From the NCBI RefSeq assembly GCF_022788695.1, contig NZ_CP085154.1, positions 868,001-932,000 of the forward strand: a stretch of DNA of 64,000 bases, read 5' to 3'. A model generated the notes under the pieces. The model did no database searches, was not told where the DNA came from, and was given only the letters and a program-made list of their open reading frames with translations. Made by a program: the position numbers and the translations under genes. The DNA is from Pseudosulfitobacter sp. DSM 107133. Its GTDB lineage: Bacteria; Pseudomonadota; Alphaproteobacteria; Rhodobacterales; Rhodobacteraceae. Shown here in pieces: positions 44,475 to 52,563 of the stretch (the stretch's first letter is position 1; every line of letters starts with the position of its first letter).

Positions 44475-44620
44475 TCGGCTAAGCTTGGAACAAGGTTCGA
44501 CGGGCGGGCGCTTTCTCACTGTAGCGCGATGCATCAGCCACAGGCCAAAGACGATAGATAAACGGGCCTCCACAAATGTTGCGATGCCCACCGCGGTCGG
44601 GAGTTGCCCTTTGGGGACAT
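44475..44620 (+). repeat. Dispersed palindromic repeat, copy d (degenerate)
   Basis: Contains CGACGGGCGGGCGCTTTCTCACTG, seen here as GGGCGGGCGCTTTCTCAC, and a worn right arm GCGGTCGGGAGTTGCCC. The left arm is replaced by CCCTCTCGGCTAAGCTTGG, possibly the trace of a CCTCTC-type hairpin insert. No gene is present from 44461 to 44797. Confidence 0.55.
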
Positions 44621-44715
44621 GTTGAGACGATTAATGCAATCACTTGCGCAGTACCAAATATAGGAATTTCAACCAAAAGTAGCACAACATCCGCCGTCGT
44701 GCCCGACTTTCCCTC

Positions 44716-44755
44716 CTGTCACAGAAGTTTCGCAAATCTGAAACATTTCTGAATC
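44716..44755 (+). promoter_or_regulatory. Phased heptamers resembling a Pho box upstream of phnC
   Basis: Four heptamers follow at exact 11-bp steps with AT-rich 4-bp spacers: CTGTCAC, GTTTCGC, CTGAAAC, CTGAATC. The first matches the Pho box heptamer perfectly; the others partly. The block ends 42 bp before the phnC start, a suitable place for PhoB activation of phosphonate uptake. Confidence 0.5.
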
Positions 44756-44797
44756 CTGCGCACCGTAGGTCGCCCTCAACAAGCCTTGGGGGCATAG

Positions 44798-45592
44798 ATG
44801 CTGGAAATCACCAACCTGACAAAAACCTTCGGCGCGAACACCGCCGTGGACAACGCCACGCTGTCGGTCAAGCGCTCGTGCATGATCGGGATCATCGGAC
44901 GGTCAGGTGCCGGCAAGTCGACCCTTCTGCGGATGCTGAACCGGCTGACCGACAGCTCGTCCGGCAGCTTTACCGTCGAGGGTCACGACATGACCCACCT
45001 GCGCGGCGCGGCCCGCCGCCGCTGGCAGTCGCAATGCGCGATGATCTTTCAACAGTTCAATCTGGTGCCGCGCATGGACGTGGTGTCGAACGTGCTGCAC
45101 GGCACGTTGAACCGCCGCTCGACCATGGCGACCATGTTCAACATGTATCCCACCGCTGACGTGCACCGCGCCATCGACATCCTTGACCGGCTGGGCATCG
45201 TCCAGCACGCCCAGAAACGCGCCGAGGCGCTGTCGGGCGGCCAGCAACAGCGTGTCGCCATCGCCCGTGCCCTGATGCAGGACCCCAAGATCATTCTCGC
45301 GGACGAGCCTATTGCCTCGCTCGACCCGATGAACGCCCAGGTCGTGATGGAGGCCCTGCGCCGCATCCACGAAGAAGACGGCCGCATGGTCATCGCCAAC
45401 CTGCACACGCTGGACACCGCACGCCGCTATTGTGACCGCGTGATCGGCATGCGCGACGGGCGTATCGTTTTTGACGGCACGCCCGAGCAACTGACCGTGG
45501 GTGCCGCCCGCGACATCTATGGCGCGGACGCCTCGTTCTCCGAAGCGGCCACATCGACCGCCATCGAGACCCTCGAACAGGTACCCGCCTGA
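44798..45592 (+). CDS. phnC: Phosphonate ABC transporter ATP-binding protein
   Basis: A 264-residue ATPase with Walker [18 protein letters not shown], signature [14 protein letters not shown] and Walker [14 protein letters not shown]. The N-terminus [20 protein letters not shown] is typical of PhnC. First gene of phnC-phnD-phnE-phnE. A strong hairpin with a T run follows it, so its expression may differ from that of the binding protein. Confidence 0.94.
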   Translation: MLEITNLTKTFGANTAVDNATLSVKRSCMIGIIGRSGAGKSTLLRMLNRLTDSSSGSFTVEGHDMTHLRGAARRRWQSQCAMIFQQFNLVPRMDVVSNVLHGTLNRRSTMATMFNMYPTADVHRAIDILDRLGIVQHAQKRAEALSGGQQQRVAIARALMQDPKIILADEPIASLDPMNAQVVMEALRRIHEEDGRMVIANLHTLDTARRYCDRVIGMRDGRIVFDGTPEQLTVGAARDIYGADASFSEAATSTAIETLEQVPA

Positions 45593-45601
45593 CAGATCAC
45601 C

Positions 45602-45634
45602 GCCCCGGCCGCACTCAACGGTCGGGGCTTTTCG
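45602..45634 (+). terminator. Attenuator-like hairpin between phnC and phnD
   Basis: GCCCCGGCCG (45602-45611) pairs with CGGTCGGGGC (45619-45628) around CACTCAA, followed by TTTT. It has the form of an intrinsic terminator inside the operon and could set the ratio of phnC to downstream mRNA, or protect the phnD transcript. Confidence 0.55.
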
Positions 45635-45660
45635 TTTCACACCAGGAAAGAAGACATCTC

Positions 45661-46572
45661 ATGAAACGCATCCTCGCGGCCGCACTGGCCACAACTGCTC
45701 TCGTCACACCCGTGCTGGCCGACGAAACCCCCATCACCGAATTCCGCATCGGCATCCTGGGTGGCGAAAACGCCCAGGACCGCATGAACAGCTTTCAGTG
45801 TCTGGCCGATTACACCACCGAAGAGCTGGGCGTTCCCACCAAACTGTTTGCCCCCGCCGACTACAACGGTGTGATCCAGGGCCTGCTGGGCGGCACGCTG
45901 GACATGGCATGGCTGGGCGCGTCGGGTTATGCCGCCGTCTACCTGCAAGACCCCGATGCGGTCGAGCCTGTGCTGATCAAGATCAACCTCGACGGCTCTT
46001 ACGGCTACCACTCGATCGGTTTCGCCCGCGCCGACAGCGGCATCACGTCGCTGGCCGACCTGAAGGGCAAGACATTTGGCTTTGGTGACCCGAACTCGAC
46101 ATCCGGCTACCTGATCCCTTCGATCGAGATCCCGCAAGCGGGCGACGGCATCACCATGGAAAGCGGCGAATATTTCGGTGAGGTCAAATTCACCGGCGGC
46201 CACGAACAGACCATCGTTGCAGTAAACAACGGTGACATCGACGCAGGCGTGACCTGGGCCGACGGTCAGGGCAACTGGGAAGACGGTTACAACTCGGGCG
46301 CGCTGCGCAAGGCTGTGGATGCCGGTCTGGTCGACATGAACGATCTGGTCGAAATCTGGCGCTCCAAGCCGATCCCCGAAGGCCCCGTCGTCCTGCGCAA
46401 GGCGCTGCCCGCCGAGGTCAAGGCCAAGATGACCGCACTGGTTGACGGTCTGTATGACGTTGATCCCGATTGCGCCTATGGCGTGGCCTCGGGCGACACG
46501 CTGGGTTTTGATCCGATCACCCACGAGGCTTACGAATCCATCGTCGAAGCGCGCAAAGCGAAATCGAACTAA
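45661..46572 (+). CDS. phnD: Phosphonate ABC transporter substrate-binding protein
   Basis: A 303-residue periplasmic binding protein with signal peptide (ALATTALVTPVLA). Blocks such as FRIGILGGENAQDRMNSFQC, PTKLFAPADYNGVIQGLLGG and FGFGDPNSTSGYLIPS match PhnD, where the Ser/Thr-rich SGYL loop binds the phosphonate group. It delivers alkylphosphonates to the PhnE permeases. Abundant expression is expected. Confidence 0.93.
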   Translation: MKRILAAALATTALVTPVLADETPITEFRIGILGGENAQDRMNSFQCLADYTTEELGVPTKLFAPADYNGVIQGLLGGTLDMAWLGASGYAAVYLQDPDAVEPVLIKINLDGSYGYHSIGFARADSGITSLADLKGKTFGFGDPNSTSGYLIPSIEIPQAGDGITMESGEYFGEVKFTGGHEQTIVAVNNGDIDAGVTWADGQGNWEDGYNSGALRKAVDAGLVDMNDLVEIWRSKPIPEGPVVLRKALPAEVKAKMTALVDGLYDVDPDCAYGVASGDTLGFDPITHEAYESIVEARKAKSN

Positions 46573-46595
46573 GCCTTTGGCTCTCATGATCTTTT

Positions 46596-46624
46596 GCAGG
46601 CCCTGACATCCCGTCGGGGCCTGC
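46596..46624 (+). promoter_or_regulatory. Stem-loop between phnD and phnE
   Basis: GCAGGCCC (46596-46603) pairs with GGGCCTGC (46617-46624). No T run follows, so it more likely stabilises the upstream mRNA end than terminates transcription. Confidence 0.45.
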
Positions 46625-46643
46625 ACCACATGAAGGACACCCC

Positions 46644-47534
46644 ATGACATCCGCCGCTGACACAGACCCCAGCCCCGCAGACATCCGCACCGACTATCTC
46701 GCGCAGATGCGTCAGAAGCGGATGCTGAACATGATCCTGCTGCTGATCTTCGCCGCCCTGATGGTGGCCGGTTTCTACACCGCCGACCAGCGCAACGCCG
46801 GCGGGTTCTGGAACGGCTGGCGGCACATTCTGGACTTTCCCGCGGACGTGGTTGGCGAAGCTTATGAGCGTGCCAACCTGCTGCCGGGGTATTTCGTGAA
46901 ATACCTGCCCTCGCTGCTGGAAACCATCAACATTGCGGGCGCTGCCACCCTGATCGGGGCGATGCTCGCGCTGGTGGCGTCGATGCTGGCCACCCGGGGT
47001 CTGGCCCCTGCGGGCTGGCTGATTGCCCCTGTGCGCCGCCTGCTGGATATCCTGCGCGCGGTGCCGGAAATCGTCATTGCGCTGGTGCTGATCTTCCTGC
47101 TGGGCGGCGGCCCGGTGCCTGCCATGATCGCCATCGCCCTGCACACGGTCGGCGCATTGGGCAAGCTGTTCTCGGAAGTGAACGAAAATGCCTCGCTGAA
47201 ACCTGTCGAGGGCCTAGCCTCGACCGGCGGGTCGTGGATGCAGCAGATGATGCTGGGCGTTGTGCCGCAAGTGGCCCCGAACTACCTCAGCTACGCCTTG
47301 CTGCGCTTTGAAATCAACATCCGCGCCTCGGCCATCCTTGGGTTCGTGGGGGCGGGCGGCATCGGCTATGACCTGCGCAACACGATGTCCTGGGGACAGG
47401 GCAAATTCGACGAAGCCGCCGCGATCTTCCTGCTGCTGTTCGCCGCCATCGTCGTCGTCGACCAGCTTTCCAGCACTTTCCGCAACCGCCTGACCCATGG
47501 GAAGGCGTACAAAGACAAAGGGGCCGTGCTGTGA
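46644..47534 (+). CDS. phnE: Phosphonate ABC transporter permease PhnE (first copy)
   Basis: A 296-residue permease with about six helices; the first is ILLLIFAALMVAGFY-like (MILLLIFAALMVAGFYTAD). The coupling loop is LFSEVNENASLKPVEGLAST, followed by a long conserved end GAGGIGYDLRNTMSWGQ. It pairs with the second PhnE to form a heterodimeric channel. It overlaps the next gene by four bases (GTGA). Confidence 0.92.
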   Translation: MTSAADTDPSPADIRTDYLAQMRQKRMLNMILLLIFAALMVAGFYTADQRNAGGFWNGWRHILDFPADVVGEAYERANLLPGYFVKYLPSLLETINIAGAATLIGAMLALVASMLATRGLAPAGWLIAPVRRLLDILRAVPEIVIALVLIFLLGGGPVPAMIAIALHTVGALGKLFSEVNENASLKPVEGLASTGGSWMQQMMLGVVPQVAPNYLSYALLRFEINIRASAILGFVGAGGIGYDLRNTMSWGQGKFDEAAAIFLLLFAAIVVVDQLSSTFRNRLTHGKAYKDKGAVL

Positions 47535-48823
47535 GTGACGCTGCCATCTATGCCACCGCCACCCGTTCGCTGACCCGCAAACGCCTGATCGCGCTGGCAG
47601 CACCCGCGGTGATCCTTGCCTATCTCGCTTATGTCTTTGTCGCTTTCGACGTTGCCGGACTGGCCGACCGGATCAGCCTGCGCAACATGCAGACGCTGGT
47701 GTCCGACACCTACAGCTACAAGGTGCACGTCACCCGCGACAACCGCGACGGGGACACAACCGTTGCCATCGAGGGCGAGCGCAAGGGTGAATACCCCGCA
47801 GGCACCGGCCCCGACTGGGTCGACCTGTCGGACGCCACCCGCGTCACGCTGGGCGACGGGTCGGTTGTGACCATGGGCGAGACTGTCACCTATGACGTGC
47901 CCGGCTATGGCACCATCACCGCAACCCCCGGCAAAAGCGGCGTCAACGCGACCTTTCCGGCGGGCGAGATGCCCGACTGGATCAACGCTTCGAAAAACCG
48001 TGTGGCCATCACCACCGATGCGGGCCGTCTGACCATCACCCGCAACAACACCGAAGTGTTCCGCTATTTCTACGGTTGGGAGCTGTTTTTCTTCACACTC
48101 GACAGTCCGTTCCACGGCAAAAGCGTGACCGAACTGCTCGGCTCGGGCCAGTACGGCGCGATCTGGTCCGATTTCTGGAGCAACAAGATGTGGCGCCATG
48201 CCGACGTGGCCTGGGCGCTGTTCGAAACCGTGCTGATGGCCTTCCTTGGCACATTCGGCGCGGCGATGATTGCCTTGCCGCTGGGCTTTCTCGCGGCCAG
48301 GAACTTTACCCCTCTGGGCAGCCTGCGCTTTGCCGCGCGGCGCGTGTTCGACTTTTTGCGCGGGGTCGACGGGCTGATCTGGACGATTGTGCTCAGCCGT
48401 GCATTCGGCCCCGGCCCGCTGACCGGCTCGCTGGCGATCATGCTGACCGACACCGGCACCTTCGGCAAGATCTTCTCGGAGGCGCTGGAAAACGTCGACG
48501 ACAAACAGATCGAAGGCATCGCCTCGACCGGGGCCAAGCCGATGCAACGCTACCGTTTCGGCGTCATCCCGCAGATCACGCCGGTGCTGCTGAGCCAGAT
48601 ATTATACTATCTGGAAAGCAACACCCGCAGCGCCACCATCATCGGTGCCATCACCGGCGGCGGCATCGGGTTGCTGCTGACACAGGCGATCATCACCCAG
48701 AAGGACTGGGAAGAGGTGTCCTATTACATCATCCTGATCATCCTGATGGTCATGGCGATGGACAGCTTCTCGGGCTGGCTGCGCCGCCGTCTGATCCAGG
48801 GCACCGGCGAAGGCACGCACTGA
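47531..48823 (+). CDS. phnE: Phosphonate ABC transporter permease PhnE (second copy)
   Basis: A 430-residue permease, much longer than the usual 270-300. The extra length is an N-terminal periplasmic insertion of about 130 residues between the first helix (LIALAAPAVILAYLAYVFVA) and the second, rich in Thr, Asp and Gly (HVTRDNRDGDTTVAIEGER). The transporter core follows with coupling loop IFSEALENVDDKQIEGIAST and GAITGGGIGLLL. GTG start overlapping the first phnE. Confidence 0.9.
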   Translation: MSDAAIYATATRSLTRKRLIALAAPAVILAYLAYVFVAFDVAGLADRISLRNMQTLVSDTYSYKVHVTRDNRDGDTTVAIEGERKGEYPAGTGPDWVDLSDATRVTLGDGSVVTMGETVTYDVPGYGTITATPGKSGVNATFPAGEMPDWINASKNRVAITTDAGRLTITRNNTEVFRYFYGWELFFFTLDSPFHGKSVTELLGSGQYGAIWSDFWSNKMWRHADVAWALFETVLMAFLGTFGAAMIALPLGFLAARNFTPLGSLRFAARRVFDFLRGVDGLIWTIVLSRAFGPGPLTGSLAIMLTDTGTFGKIFSEALENVDDKQIEGIASTGAKPMQRYRFGVIPQITPVLLSQILYYLESNTRSATIIGAITGGGIGLLLTQAIITQKDWEEVSYYIILIILMVMAMDSFSGWLRRRLIQGTGEGTH

Positions 48824-49437
48824 TGGCCCGCCTGAACGCCGACGCGCCGTTTATCCACCCCGACTGCGAGATCACGGATGCGCAATTCGGGGCCTATGTC
48901 GAGATCGGCCGCGCCAGTCGCGTGGCGCACAGTGTGATCGGGGATTATTCCTATTGCGACCGGATGGCCGACATCGCCAATGCCGAAGTGGGCAAGTTCA
49001 GCAATATCGCCAGCTGCGTGCGGATCGGGGCCACCGATCATCCGATGGACAAGGCCAGCCTGCACCATTTTCACTACCGCTCGGCCGACTACTTTGACGA
49101 CGCCGAACCGGATGCCGCATGGTTCGACCACCGCCGCAGCCGCCGTGCACGCATTGGCAACGACACATGGCTGGGCCACGGCGCACAGGTCCGCCCCGAG
49201 GTCAGCATCGGCCACGGCGCGGTTGTGGCAGGCGGTGCCATCGTCACCCGCGACGTGCCGCCCTATATGATCGTGGCGGGCATTCCGGCGGTGCCTTTGC
49301 GCGCGCGCCATACCCGCAAGATAGCCGACCGGATGATGGCGCTGGCATGGTGGGATTGGCCCCACGCCCGCCTGCGCGAAACGCTGGACGATTTCCGAAG
49401 CCTCTCTGCCGAGGCGTTTCTGGAAAAATACGAATAG
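48823..49437 (+). CDS. Phosphonate-associated hexapeptide-repeat acyltransferase
   Basis: A 204-residue left-handed beta-helix protein with hexapeptide repeats (IGDYSYCDRMADIANAEVGK, IGNDTWLGHGAQVRPEVSIG) and the acetyltransferase-type turn GATDHPMD, and a His-rich DKASLHHFHYRSADYF loop. It belongs to the group of transferases found next to phn genes (TIGR03308 type). Its reaction is not established; N-acetylation of aminoalkylphosphonates is a reasonable guess. ATG overlaps the phnE stop by one base; a longer open frame upstream is the shadow of phnE. Confidence 0.85.
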   Translation: MARLNADAPFIHPDCEITDAQFGAYVEIGRASRVAHSVIGDYSYCDRMADIANAEVGKFSNIASCVRIGATDHPMDKASLHHFHYRSADYFDDAEPDAAWFDHRRSRRARIGNDTWLGHGAQVRPEVSIGHGAVVAGGAIVTRDVPPYMIVAGIPAVPLRARHTRKIADRMMALAWWDWPHARLRETLDDFRSLSAEAFLEKYE

Positions 49438-49590
49438 GTCGGCGTAGGGTCCTAAGGGCGACCTTTCCCCACAGAGTACGCCGCAGATGCGGGCGGGGCG
49501 GCCTATCCAGCGATCACATTGAACGCCTTGTCCTCTGACTTCTGGGGCCGCGCAGGTGTGGCCACTTGACTCGCAGCCATCAATAGATCA

Positions 49591-49607
49591 TCTCATCATA
49601 CCAGTTG
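49591..49607. promoter_or_regulatory. Candidate FadR-type operator before apnO
   Basis: TCTCATCATACCAGTTG here is the exact reverse complement of the sequence at 51200-51216 before oiaK. It contains the half-site ATACCA found in the TGGTATACCA palindromes further along the locus. Confidence 0.5.
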
Positions 49608-49632
49608 GAATTTGGCATATGAGGATCGACAA

Positions 49633-50463
49633 ATGGCACCTAAACTGGCGTTGATGGGCGCGGGCGGCAAGATGGGCGTGCGCAGTGCCACGAACCTGTT
49701 GCAATCAGACTTTGACGTGGCCCACGTCGAGATTTCCGAGGCAGGCCGCGCGCGGCTGAAGGATGCCATCGGCGTCGACTGCGTTCCTGTCGAAGAGGCG
49801 CTGAAAGGTGCCGATGTGGTGCTGCTGGCGGTGCCGGATACGGCCATCCGCGCGGTGGCGGCGTCGATCATCGACATGGTGCCAGCGGGCGCGATGGTGG
49901 TCTGTCTGGACGCGGCGGGCCCCTTTGCAGGGCATCTGCCCAAGCGGGACGACGTGACCTATTTCGTGACGCACCCGTGCCATCCGCCGATCTACAACGA
50001 TGAACAGACCGAGGCAGGCCGCAAGGATTATTTTGGCGGGATTGCCGCGCAGCAGGGCATCGTGAACGCGCTGATGCAGGGGCCGGAAGAACACTATGCC
50101 TTGGGCGAAAAAGTGGGCCGTGCGATCTATGCACCCGTCGCGCGCAGTCACCGTGTGACGGTCGAACAGATGGCGCTGCTGGAGCCGGGCCTGTCCGAAA
50201 CCGTTTGTGCATCGCTGCTGGACGTGATGCGCGAGGCGATGGACGAGGTCGTGCGGCGCGGCGTGCCGAAAGAGGCCGCACGCGATTTCCTGCTGGGACA
50301 CATGAATATCCTGGGTGCCGTGATCTTTGACGAGATCGACGGCGTGTTCTCGGATGCCTGCAACAAGGCGATCACATTCGGCAAGCCGATGCTGATGCGC
50401 GACGACTGGAAGCGGGTGTTCGAGCCTGACGAGATTGCCGCCAGTATCCAGCGCATCACCTGA
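49633..50463 (+). CDS. apnO: D-apionate oxidoisomerase-like dehydrogenase
   Basis: A 276-residue NAD-dependent enzyme with a Rossmann start (LALMGAGGKMGVRSATNLL) and a C-terminal domain of the phosphogluconate dehydrogenase PGDH_C type (VARSHRVTVEQMALLEPGLS, EAARDFLLGHMNILGAVIF). ApnO converts D-apionate to 3-oxo-isoapionate. The family alone would allow other sugar acids; adjacency to a DUF1537 kinase and a RuBisCO-like protein makes ApnO the best fit. GAGG eight bases upstream supports the ATG at 49633 over a TTG seven codons earlier. Confidence 0.78.
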   Translation: MAPKLALMGAGGKMGVRSATNLLQSDFDVAHVEISEAGRARLKDAIGVDCVPVEEALKGADVVLLAVPDTAIRAVAASIIDMVPAGAMVVCLDAAGPFAGHLPKRDDVTYFVTHPCHPPIYNDEQTEAGRKDYFGGIAAQQGIVNALMQGPEEHYALGEKVGRAIYAPVARSHRVTVEQMALLEPGLSETVCASLLDVMREAMDEVVRRGVPKEAARDFLLGHMNILGAVIFDEIDGVFSDACNKAITFGKPMLMRDDWKRVFEPDEIAASIQRIT

Positions 50464-50466
50464 ATG

Positions 50467-51174
50467 TCAGTCGCGCGGTTGCAATCCGGCAGAGCGGTCA
50501 AGGTGGGTGGCCATATGGGCCACCGCCGCGTCGGCGTCACGGGCTGCGATGGCAGCGACGATCTGGCGGTGTTCGGAAAGGGTGGTGTCCTCGTGACCCG
50601 ACCAGCGCAGCAGGGTGCCGTGGTTGTGGAAAATCCATTTCAGCATGGCATCGGCCAGCGCGGTGATCACCGGATTGCCCGCAATGGCGATGATGCGCGC
50701 GTGAAAGGCGATGTCGGCGGCGACGAAGTCGTCTGGCTGGTCACGGGCGGCGGCCTGCATGGCGATCAGGTGGTGCAGGGCGGTCAGGTCGTCCTCGGTC
50801 CGTTGCAGGGCGGCGACGCGGACAAGGCCCAGTTCGAACATGCGCCTTGCGTCCTTGAGGTGGCCGAGGTTCTCGGGCGCGATGGACAGCAGCGTTTGCG
50901 CCATGCCGTCCAGCTGCGCCAGCGCGCTTTGCGGGGTGATCGCGTTGACGCGGCTGCGTTCGCCGTGGCTGACGGTGATCAGGCCCATGGTGTTCAGGGT
51001 CTGCAAGGCCTCGCGCACCACGGGACGACCAACGCCGAACCGGTCCATCAGCGCGCGTTCGGACGGCATCGGATCGCCCGGGGCAACGGCCCCTTCGACG
51101 ATCATGGCGTGCAGGCGGTCAAAGACCTCGTCCGAAAGCTTGCGGCGCGGGATCGGGTCGGTGGGTGTGGACAT
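50467..51174 (-). CDS. GntR family (FadR subfamily) regulator of the apionate locus
   Basis: A 235-residue regulator: winged helix with KLSDEVFDRLHAMIVEG and MPSERALMDRFGVGRPVVRE, then an all-helical FCD ligand domain (FVAADIAFHARIIAIAGNPV with metal-binding His). It is convergent with apnO and divergent from the kinase gene, so it is central to the locus. The ATG at 51174 is supported by CGGAG five bases upstream. Such regulators bind short palindromes; TGGTATACCA copies in the surrounding promoters are the candidate sites. Confidence 0.9.
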   Translation of the reverse strand: MSTPTDPIPRRKLSDEVFDRLHAMIVEGAVAPGDPMPSERALMDRFGVGRPVVREALQTLNTMGLITVSHGERSRVNAITPQSALAQLDGMAQTLLSIAPENLGHLKDARRMFELGLVRVAALQRTEDDLTALHHLIAMQAAARDQPDDFVAADIAFHARIIAIAGNPVITALADAMLKWIFHNHGTLLRWSGHEDTTLSEHRQIVAAIAARDADAAVAHMATHLDRSAGLQPRD

Positions 51175-51200
51175 GGCGGCTCCGGTGTTCTGGGTGCTGC

Positions 51201-51212
51201 AACTGGTATGAT
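51201..51212. promoter_or_regulatory. Candidate FadR-type operator before oiaK
   Basis: AACTGGTATGAT, with the half-site TGGTAT, lies between the divergent regulator and kinase genes, 10 bases before the kinase start. It is the inverted twin of the site at 49591-49607. Confidence 0.5.
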
Positions 51213-51222
51213 GAGATAAGCG

Positions 51223-52563
51223 ATGATTGGTCAAGACTTGGATACACCTGTGCTGGCGTGGCTGGGCGATGATTTCACCGGCGCTGCGGCGGTGATGGAG
51301 GTTCTGGCCTTTGCCGGATTGCCGACCACGCTGTTCTTGCAGGTGCCGGATGCGGCGCGGCTGGCACAGTTTCCGGGGCTGCGGGGGATCGGCATTGCCA
51401 GCATGGCGCGAACACGGTCGCCTGCGTGGATGGACGCGGAATTGCCTGCGTTATTCGACGCGCTGGACGCCACGGGGGTGGCGCTGGTGCAGTACAAGGT
51501 CTGCTCAACACTGGATTCCGCGCCGCATGTGGGCAGCATCGGGCGGGCGATGGACATCGGGCAGGCCCGCTTTGGCGGCGCGGTTCCGGTGGTGGTCGCA
51601 GCGCCGCAGATGCGCCGGTATCAGGCGTTTGGGCAGTTGTTTGCGGGCACGGATGCGGGCGTGTTCCGGCTGGACCGGCATCCGGTGATGGCGCGCCATC
51701 CTGTGACGCCAATGGACGAGGCCGACGTGGCGCGGCATCTGGCGGCGCAGACCGATATGCCGTTGCGCTGTCTGGATCTGGAAGGGTTGCACGATGCGGG
51801 CCGTGCCGATGCGGCGCTGGTTGCGGGGCATGGTGTGACCGTGGACATGATGGGACCCGCGGACGAGGTCGCCGTGGGGCGGCTGTTGTGGGAAAACCGC
51901 GCGGCCAACCGGTTTGTGGTGGGCTCGCAAGGGACGGCCTATGCGCTGGTGGCCTATTTCCGCACGCAGGGATGGTTGCCCGAGGCGACGCCAGTTGCCG
52001 GGTTGGGGCGGGTCGAACGGATGGCGGTGGTCAGCGGATCGGTTTCGCCCACCACGGCAGACCAGATTGCGTGGGCTTGCGGGAACGGATTTGCAGGCGT
52101 GGCCTTTGACGTGCTGGCGGCCTGTGGCGACGGGTTGCCCGCTGCCGAAGCGGCGGCGGTGGCGGCTGGGCTGGCCGCGCTGGACGCAGGGCAGGTGCCG
52201 TTGATCTATACCGCGCGCGGGCCGGATGATCCGGCGGTGGCGGCTTTGCGGACAGCGGCGGGGGCGGACCTGCCTGCAGTCAACGACCGCATTGGTGCTG
52301 CGCTGGGTCGGGTGTTGCGGGCGTTGATCGAACGGGGCGGGCTGACCCGCGCCGTGGTGTCGGGCGGCGACACCTCGGGGCATGTGTGCCACGCTTTGGG
52401 CATCGACGCGCTGACGGCGGTGGCACCGACGATTGCGGGCGCCGCGATATGCCGTGCCCATGCGACGGGGGCGATGGACGGGCTGCATCTGGCGCTGAAG
52501 GGCGGGCAGATGGGCAGCCGCGATTATTTTGGATGGGTGCGGGACGGAGGCGGCGCGCGATGA
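51223..52563 (+). CDS. oiaK: 3-oxo-isoapionate kinase (four-carbon acid sugar kinase family)
   Basis: A 446-residue DUF1537-type kinase. The N-terminal substrate domain begins LAWLGDDFTGAAAVMEVLA, and the C-terminal nucleotide domain holds AVVSGGDTSGHVCHALGI and LKGGQMGSRDYF, typical ATP-site blocks. OiaK phosphorylates 3-oxo-isoapionate; relatives OtnK/DenK act on 3-oxo-tetronates. The four-base overlap with the RuBisCO-like gene favours OiaK, though action on tetronates for the nearby DenD/LtnD is also possible. Confidence 0.82.
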   Translation: MIGQDLDTPVLAWLGDDFTGAAAVMEVLAFAGLPTTLFLQVPDAARLAQFPGLRGIGIASMARTRSPAWMDAELPALFDALDATGVALVQYKVCSTLDSAPHVGSIGRAMDIGQARFGGAVPVVVAAPQMRRYQAFGQLFAGTDAGVFRLDRHPVMARHPVTPMDEADVARHLAAQTDMPLRCLDLEGLHDAGRADAALVAGHGVTVDMMGPADEVAVGRLLWENRAANRFVVGSQGTAYALVAYFRTQGWLPEATPVAGLGRVERMAVVSGSVSPTTADQIAWACGNGFAGVAFDVLAACGDGLPAAEAAAVAAGLAALDAGQVPLIYTARGPDDPAVAALRTAAGADLPAVNDRIGAALGRVLRALIERGGLTRAVVSGGDTSGHVCHALGIDALTAVAPTIAGAAICRAHATGAMDGLHLALKGGQMGSRDYFGWVRDGGGAR

